From: Oasisia sp. SBJ-2009
Lineage: Eukaryota; Annelida; Polychaeta; Sabellida; Siboglinidae
DNA: 64,000 bases
Reading direction: 5' to 3'
NCBI GenBank assembly: GCA_964017155.1
Contig: OZ024857.1
Span: forward strand, 1,846,201 to 1,910,200
Translations under genes and position numbers: made by a program
Part shown: positions 57,301-64,000 of the stretch, piece after piece
Layout of the letters: every line of letters starts with the position of its first letter
Position numbering within the stretch: the stretch's first letter is position 1
Notes under the pieces: model-generated
What the model was told of the DNA's origin: nothing
Database searches by the model: none
Seen by the model: the letters and a program-made list of their open reading frames with translations, nothing else

Positions 57301-57512
57301 ATTGGAGATGTTATGAGAAGAAGAGTGTGAGTAGAGGTGATTGGTGATGTCATGAGAAGAAGAGTGTGAGTAGAGGTGATTGGAGATGTTATGAGAAGAA
57401 GAATGTGAGTAGAGGTGATTGGTGATGTCATGAGAAGAAGAGTGTGAGTAGAGGTGACTGGAGATGTTATGAGAAGAAGAATGTGAGTAGAGGTGACGGG
57501 AGATGAGAAGAA
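54328..57512 (+). repeat. 39-bp minisatellite, about 80 units
   Basis: The unit is GTGAGTAGAGGTGATTGGAG followed by ATATCATGAGAAGAAGAAT (39 bp). A recurrent 36-bp form has GTCACAAGAAGAGT. Variation is at a few fixed positions (ATT/ACT/CCT before GG, ATATC/ATGTC, AGAAT/AGAGT/AAAGT). Several units recur as longer blocks, for example alternating GGTGATG and GGAGATGTT units at 57000-57480. Since 39 and 36 are multiples of three, one frame on each strand stays open for 800-1050 codons. The peptides vary at those same positions without conservation, so I treat them as non-coding. Confidence 0.96.
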
Positions 57513-57852
57513 TGAGCTGGTGTTCTCGAAACGTGTCGTTCATGTTTGGTTCCAGAACATGCGGGCGCGCCAGCGACGCAAAGGTCGTGTTGGAACCAGT
57601 GACCTCCCTCCGCCGTACCACGTTGCCATGACGACAGCGTCTTTGTTGAAGACTGAGAACGCGATGCAAAACGCGGCGTTTGCCGGGAAGAAGGCGAGTC
57701 GCCACCTGGCGGCGGTCGCGAGCAGCTACAACATGGCAGTCACTATGCAAGTTGAGACAGTTGACCTGTCCGTGAAGGATCAAAACGATATATCTGGCAA
57801 AACCAGAAATTACAGGCATGTGAATGTAATTCACCAATGTGTGCATTTGTAA
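57505..57852 (+). pseudogene. Homeodomain helix 3 plus C-terminal tail, zinc-finger-homeobox-like; orphan exon or pseudo-exon
   Basis: The frame reads ELVFSKRVVHVWFQNMRARQ, then RRKGR, the third (DNA-recognition) helix of a homeodomain with Trp48, Phe49, Gln50, Asn51 and Arg53 present. The wording is closest to zinc-finger-homeobox proteins (ZEB/zfh1 or ZFHX). A 75-residue tail follows with VETVDLSVK, similar to the PxDLS CtBP-binding motif of ZEB proteins but lacking the proline. It ends at TAA 57850-57852. Helices 1-2 and zinc fingers are not found nearby. Upstream is the purine-rich minisatellite, so no polypyrimidine tract precedes any possible acceptor. It could be a terminal exon of a larger gene, or a transposed or dead piece. 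Confidence 0.55.
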
Positions 57853-59054
57853 TTATCGAAGAATTGCATGTGTTGATCATGGTTCATTTGATGTGAATTG
57901 GTATCGTAGTGTAATTAAATGTCCTGTATTGGTGGACAACTATGGCACAAATTAAGTTGAAATGAAAGCGATGTTATTGAGACTGTACTTAATGTACCAG
58001 GTGACCAAAGACATGAACCCCAAAGATGTGTACAACCTTTGTTTTGGATGCCTTTTTGCATGTGTATCATTTTTGTGATGCCTGAATAGTGTTCATGTGC
58101 CGACATAGTTGCCTCTTTTATGTTGGTTGTTTGAATATCACACCGAATTGGATTTTGGTAAATTTTCCATTTGGACATCGTCCTGTCAATGTCTGTATTT
58201 CAGTGTTGTTCTGATTGTTGTACACATAAACATTATGACTGAGCAGTACAGATATTGTTTCCTTGGTAAGAAGTACAGCTATATAATACATAATCCGCAT
58301 GACATGATTGCGCTTTTTTATTTAGAAAAATATGCACAGCCTGCATTAATGTGAGTACACACCATGACTATATAGATCTAATAGAAATACCAACTATTTG
58401 GTCCACCATTCTTGCATGTGACACTGTTGTGCATGAACCATGGTCATTATAAAGTACGAAAGATTTCCGTCAATTTTAGTTTTTTTATAAACACTCATTT
58501 CCGTGGTTTGTGCTCAGGACATAAATGAAAAAGAGAGCAACATTGTAGCGATTGATAGTAAAGGTCGACTTATCTCTTACGTTTAAATTCGAAAATTTTG
58601 CTCAATCAAACGTGTCACCTAACTTGCTGTTTTTCGTGAAAACATTGAAAACATACTGCGTTCACACAAGGTGTCCTCATCATTAAGGGGGCGCGGTTGC
58701 TGTTGAAAGATTTCGCATCCGTCTTAGCTACGTGTCTACCCCATCAACATTCCAGGAGCAGCTAGCCCTTTGCTTGCCGTTCCGTGAAGTAGGGTCGATG
58801 GCGTTGCCTCAGCGTCTACTGATGAGAACACCGAGTCATCGCCTGATAGTAAATAAGTATCGCATACCGTAGATTAGATGGATGTTTTAGATAAGACATA
58901 ACATATACCCCATTTTTCCTTCTAAATATAAGTTTGTTTCGTTTTGGTAATCATATACACCAGATGACCTAATGTCAGTAATTGAGCCCCTGGGACTTCA
59001 TGCTATTCACTAAGTGGCGTTTTATCCCACAGTTATGGGACAAGACACTCCCTT
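57853..59054. other. Intergenic DNA, no gene recognised
   Basis: Possibly the 3' UTR of the homeodomain segment at first, then unassigned sequence. No coding motif was recognised. Confidence 0.4.
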
Positions 59055-62000
59055 GTACGTGAGTGATGGCCTCCATCTAAGCGGAAAGGGCGCAGCAGTT
59101 TTCTCTGAGAACCTGCTTCAATCTATGGACAGTGGAACAGGTTGCAATTATTTAAACTAGATTCGCAGGGGGGATTCACAGAGAAGCCAAATACTGGAGG
59201 CACAGATAAGGACAGCACAGATAACACGGCAAAGAACAGTCCGGAAAACTCTACAACATTTGGTTATAAATGTGTGTGTTTAAATGCAAGGAGCATAGTA
59301 AACAAAAGAAATGAACTAAACATTATGGTAGAAGATAATGACCCTCACATAATAGGTATAACTGAATCTTGGGCCACCCCCGATATATCAGATGCCGAAT
59401 TAGGAATGACAGGATATGTCATGTTTAGGAAAGATAGAATAGGGAGAAGGGGAGGTGGCGTTATTTTATATATTAAAGAATCCATTCAGGCTTACGAAAT
59501 AAAATTAGAAAAAGAAGCAGAATGTGAAGAAGCTGTGTGGTGTAACATAGTTACAGGAAACTCAACATTAACTGTTGGGTTAGTTTATCGAAGTCCAAAC
59601 ATAAGCACAGATGAGAATGAGAAAATACAAAACGCTATAAAGGAAGTCAGTAAACGGGACTGTATAATTATGGGGGATTTTAACCATGGGCGTATACAGT
59701 GGAAATCTCAACAGAGTACTGGGAGTGAAGATCAAAAGTGTTTTAATTTAGTACAAGACAGTTTCCTTACTCAACATGTGTTAGAACCAACAAGGGGTGA
59801 GAACGTATTGGACATAGTTTTGAGCTCACAGAAGGAATTTATTGATAATGTCAGGATATGTGAGCCACTGGGATGTAGTGATCACAACCAGATATATGTT
59901 ATCATCAAAGTAAAAGGAGAACAGAATCGTAAATTACGGTACAGGAAAAAATTTCACAAAGGAAGATATAAGGACATGAGGAAACATTTAGCAAAGATAG
60001 ACTGGAATAACACACTGGAGAATAAGACAGCAACAGAATGTTGGAATATCTTAAAGAGGGAAATTGACTGCATTGTCGAACAATTTGTCCCCTTGAAAAA
60101 ACAGGGGAAACGGTCAAAAAAGAAACACTTATCAAAAGAAGCCATTAGAAAAATCAAATACAAGCAAACGATGTGGAAGACATATAGACATAATGGAAGT
60201 GAAGAAGACTATGCCATTTATAAAGAAGCACTTAACCAAGCTACAGCTGAAATTAGAAATTCAAAGAGAAGCTATGAACAAAAATTAGCTTTTAATATAA
60301 AACATGACAGCAAGAGTTTTTATGCGTATGTTCGAAGTAAACAGAAAGTTAAGGATAAGGTAGGACCTCTAGAAGGTAGTGATGGAAACATAATAACAGA
60401 GGGATTCTTAATGGCAGAAAACCTAAATGAATACTTTAGTTCGGTGTTCACCAGGGAAGATACTAGTGCATTACCAGTACCAGAGACTAAATTTGAAGGG
60501 AGAGAGTCAGACTATTTAGGACAACTAATTGTAACACCAAAAATGGTAGCTAAGAAAATAAGGGACATGAAGGAAAATAAGTCACCTGAAGTGGATGGGA
60601 TTCCTCCCAAATTACTTCTGGAAATTGTAGAACAAATCAGCATACCACTTGCAACAGTGTTCAATTTGTCAATAGAGGAAGGAGTACTTCCATTAGAATG
60701 GAAAGAAGCAAACATCATACCATTATTTTAAAAAGGATCAAGAAGCAAGTCAGAGAACTATAGACCAGTTAGTTTAACATCGGTGGTTTGCAAACTATTA
60801 GAAAGACTAATTAAGGATCACTTGGTTGATTTTCTTGTTAAAAATAACTTGATTAACCCATCTCAACATGGGTTTCTAAAAGTGAGGTCATGCTTAACAA
60901 ATATCTTATGTTTTTTGGAAGATGTCACAAAGTGGGTAGACGAGGGATCACCAGTAGATATAATATACTTAGATTTAAAAAAAGCCTTTGACAAAGTGCC
61001 ACATCAAAGATTACTACTTAAATTAAAGGCCCATGGCATAGGCAATGGTATGATTAACTGGATAGAAAAATGGCTCATTGATAGAAGACAAAGAGTGGTA
61101 GTTGATGGGGAGGTTTCAAACTGGAAATCGGTGTTGAGTGGAGTACCGCAGGGATCAGTATTGGGACCTATTTTGTTCTTAATATATATCAATGATTTGG
61201 ATGATGATATAACAAGCAAGGTGTTGAAGTTTGCGGACGATACAAAAGTGTTTAGAAAAATTGAAAGTGATGCAGATAGACAGCAATTACAAGATGATCT
61301 AAATAAGTTGAATGAATGGTCTGAGAAGTGGCAAATGCTGTTTAATTATGGGAAGTGTAAGTGCCTCCACACAGGACATGGAAATGAAGATGCACAATAT
61401 ACAATGGGTGATACTGTACTAAATACTACCGTAAAGGAAAAGGACTTAGGGTTAACTATTAGTGCTGATATGAAGGTATCAGAACAGTGTGCAATTGCAG
61501 CAGCGAAGGGAAACCAAATTCTTGGATTAATTAGGCGAAATATAGTGTACAAGGAAAAAGAACTAATAATACCGCTGTACAAAACAATAGTTTAGAATAT
61601 TGCATACAGGCATGGAGGCCATATCGCCAGAAGGATATTGATATACTAGAAAGAGTACAAAGAAGAGCAACCAAAATGATACAAAAACTCAGGAATATTA
61701 GTTATGAAATGCGTCTAAGAGAATGTGGATTAACAACACTAGAAACCAGGAGATTGAGAGGAGATCAGATAGACGTTTTTAAAATATTGAATGGGTATGA
61801 AAATATTGACAGAAATATTTTGTTCACGGTCAAGGAAGAGAGAAGGACTAGAGGACATGGAGTTACATTAGCAAAGAAGCAGTGTAGACTAGATATTATA
61901 AAATTTTCATTTTCACAAAGAACAGTAAATGAATGGAACAGATTATCGGCTGATTGTGTAGGTGCTAGTAGTGTTAATATGTTTAAAAATAAAATTGACA

Positions 62001-62131
62001 TATACCTAAGAAGGGCTGGGTACATTTAGATAGATAGGTTGGACTCTCGATAAGCCAGACGGCTTCCTTGTCCACCTGCCATCTAGAGTTGATTCTCTAG
62101 GTGGCAATCTTGTTAAATCTTGTTAAATCTT
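59055..62131 (+). mobile_element. CR1-like LINE, 5'-truncated second copy
   Basis: It matches the 41473-45517 copy from the last codons of ORF1 (DGLHLSGKGAAVFSENLL) through the end. The 3' UTR words TCTAGAGTTGATTCTCTAGG and the terminal CTTGTTAAAT repeats are the same. The 5' boundary is where similarity fades near 59055, inside ORF1. It lies on the + strand, opposite to the first copy. Confidence 0.92.
59155..62029 (+). pseudogene. CR1-like ORF2, nonsense mutation and 10-base deletion
   Basis: The endonuclease (CVCLNARSIVNKRNELN, ITESWATPD, IMGDFNH, GCSDHNQ) and RT (QHGFLKVRSCLTN, YLDLKKAFDKVPH, SGVPQGSVLGPILF, FADDTK) are nearly identical to the first copy. A Lys codon has become TAA at 60729-60731 before the RT palm, with the frame unchanged afterwards. 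A 10-base deletion after PLYKTIV (near 61590) shifts the frame before the thumb motif EYCIQAW. The C terminus ends at 62029. These lesions are absent from the other copy, so each died on its own. Confidence 0.92.
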
Positions 62132-63779
62132 AGGACAATATTAAAATAACGATTTTGAACATAATAGTTAACACCATCACACAGCAGTCGTATGGCAGCA
62201 TCAAGATGTCCTAATGAAAAATTACGAACAACTATTACCGTTTTGCCTTAAGGGTGCAATATCAACTGATGTTTTATGACGTCAGCGTTAAATGATGCAA
62301 GTAGTCTGAGCTTAACATGTTATAATAATAATAATAATAATAAAGCTTTGTTGCCATATTCAACGTGCATTACATGATTAATTGGAATGTAGTCTGGCGT
62401 TGACTCCTATAGTGGCTATATATACAATAAAATGAATATGGCAAATAAATATAAGATATAGATATAAGATACACATTGTACATAATTTGTTCTTTAAAAT
62501 GCAAAAACATCTTTTAATATAATAAATAAATGAAGACAAAGTTAAATTAATTAATTATCTATTTAACAATAATTGTGGTGTAAACTAGTTAATACATAAA
62601 TAAATAAATATATATAAAATGTCCTTTAAAATTGTTTAACATAACATATTCTAAAAATATAATTTAAATTAGTAAACATACTTTATAAGAGGACTAAAAT
62701 ATCATTTAAAATTATGTTTACAATTGAATACGTACAATTTTGTTTAAAAATATATTTATAGAATTATTAAGTTAAGCTAAACTTTCAGGAGAAGAGAATA
62801 TTGTTGTTCAGCACCACCGATCCGCTATTGAGAATAGGTAGGCCTACACCCACACCCCACACGCGTACGGCTCAGCCACACCAACCTGCGCCAGAAAAAC
62901 AAAAATTCCGCCAGAGTGGCGAAAACAGCCAAGTTTCCAGGGTCTTTACAGCTACGTTCTACATTTCATTCTTGATGCTACGGCACTCGGGTAAAAACTA
63001 TGTCTAAAGCGATTTGTTTTCGTACGGATGCATCTATAGCGTTTGCCTGACGTTAATAATTCGAACAAATTACCCAATTTGCCCTAATCGCCGCTTTGTC
63101 CCGATCTCCCCTATACACCAGCGCCTGTGGCCGTGATCCAAGTTCGCGCAAGTCGTCACGCAAAAGTAGCATATTGTTATAATGATGGCACTGATCTCAT
63201 TTTACACACGGTGTGTGACGTCACGCCACTGCTACACAGTGTCTAAATAACCTATACATTCACGCTGGTTTAAATTTAGACCATAATTGTAACGTGTCTT
63301 TTAAACACGCAGGCTCGCTCCACTGATCCCAAACAGTGGTGGCGGCAAGTAAACTAGCAGGTCTACTGTGTTATCAGATAGCATCGCCGAGGCGGCCACA
63401 GCTCCGACTACACGGTATGGGAACAAAACAGGTAAAACGACCGCTGCCTGACACCATTACCACGGACCCCTAGTTCAATATGTGTTCCCCTCTCCGCAAA
63501 ACGTACACCCGACGTACACTCATCCACGCTAGAGTCCTAATAGCTATACTGCTTTCGACACCCAACCCCATAATCATACTAACTGTGGTTATGTCTCTGA
63601 CATCGGACGGTTGCTGTCAGGATTTGTTGTGCATGAACATTATATAAAAAATGTAGATCAACTATTTCTGTTACACAACCGACGGTCGTGACATTTACAA
63701 TAGGATTGGGGTATCACTGACCAAATGTGTACCTTCTGGATTGGATTCAAATATATTATAACAGCAAGTAAGGAGTAAC
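62132..63779. other. Intergenic DNA, no gene recognised
   Basis: A short (ATA)n tract at 62320-62342 leads into AAGCTTTGTTGCCATATTCA, which looks like a reversed LINE or SINE tail. The region 62440-62780 is very AT-rich. From 62800 on, GC rises, but no exon was recognised. Confidence 0.4.
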
Positions 63780-63782
63780 AAT

Positions 63783-63983
63783 CGTTCGTTAGCTCGATCG
63801 CGCGTACGTACATGCGTTAGTTCGTTCGTTCGCATGCACGCACGCACGCACGCACGCACGCACGGATGCATGCCCGCTAGTTCGCTCGATCGCGTGCACG
63901 CACTGCATACAAACGCGCGCGCCCGCGCGTTTGTGTACGTAGGCTATGTGCACGGTTGCGTGCGTGCGTGCGTGCATGCGCGC
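63783..63983. repeat. (CGTT)n, (CGCA)n and (GCGT)n compound microsatellite
   Basis: GTTCGTTCGTTC, GCACGCACGCAC and GTGCGTGCGTGC runs are separated by CGATCGCG-rich spacers. The two ends are roughly inverted relative to each other. Confidence 0.93.
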
Positions 63984-64000
63984 GTGTCTGTGTATATGTA

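Noticed and set aside
54261..57431. Open frame of 1056 codons on the minus strand (repeated TSPITSTHTLLLM), with overlapping 807-codon + and 510-codon - frames
   Set aside because: All three are read through the 39/36-bp minisatellite, whose unit length is a multiple of three. The peptides vary freely at the array's variable sites, and no domain or splice context supports a gene.
54328..57512. CRISPR-like regular array
   Set aside because: Units are contiguous with no unique spacers, and the DNA is clearly eukaryotic.

Overview
The window is AT-rich metazoan genomic DNA: spliced genes with kilobase introns, many (AT)n, (CA)n and (TG)n arrays, tRNA-derived SINEs and several kinds of non-LTR retrotransposon. 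No operons or bacterial signals are present. The two genes (a GnT-IV glycosyltransferase and MyD88) and the repeat content suggest a marine invertebrate, either a lophotrochozoan or an invertebrate deuterostome. I cannot narrow it further from sequence alone.

Layout. 1-10.2 kb: eroded LINE pieces on both strands (488-550, 3325-3905, 4440-7430, 8561-9233, 9852-9953), one copy of an unclassified dispersed repeat, and simple repeats. 10.475-29.274 kb: a complete five-exon MGAT4-type gene on the + strand (alpha-1,3-mannosyl-glycoprotein 4-beta-N-acetylglucosaminyltransferase, a Golgi N-glycan branching enzyme). Its 13.9-kb first intron carries SINEs, the second dispersed-repeat copy and several perfect hairpins. 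29.3-35.6 kb: microsatellites, a SINE, and a 2-kb composite element whose ends are inverted pairs of tandem 75-80-bp units; an 840-bp TTAA-flanked element is nested in it. 35.877-51.184 kb: a complete seven-exon MyD88 gene on the + strand (death domain, acidic linker, TIR domain, C-terminal tail). Intron 1 holds an inverted second copy of the 840-bp element. Intron 2 holds a nearly full-length antisense CR1-like LINE. 51.2-54.2 kb: downstream DNA with a perfect 93-bp inverted repeat around a LINE tail. 54.3-57.5 kb: a 39-bp minisatellite of about 80 units that runs into an orphan homeodomain helix-3 coding segment (57.5-57.85 kb). 59.05-62.13 kb: a second, 5'-truncated CR1-like copy on the + strand. 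62.1-64 kb: no gene seen; a CG-rich tetranucleotide repeat at the edge.

The two spliced genes were assembled by hand from splice signals, codon phase and family knowledge. All exon phases close exactly: 1443 nt (480 aa) for MGAT4, and 1281 or 1176 nt (426 or 391 aa) for MyD88 depending on the last acceptor. They act in different pathways, glycan branching in the Golgi and Toll/IL-1 receptor signalling in the cytosol. Nothing suggests they work together beyond being neighbours. The most unusual material is the MyD88 TIR box 2 with alanine in place of the usual proline, the minisatellite-homeodomain junction, the cluster of perfect hairpins and inverted repeats, and the composite double-TIR element.
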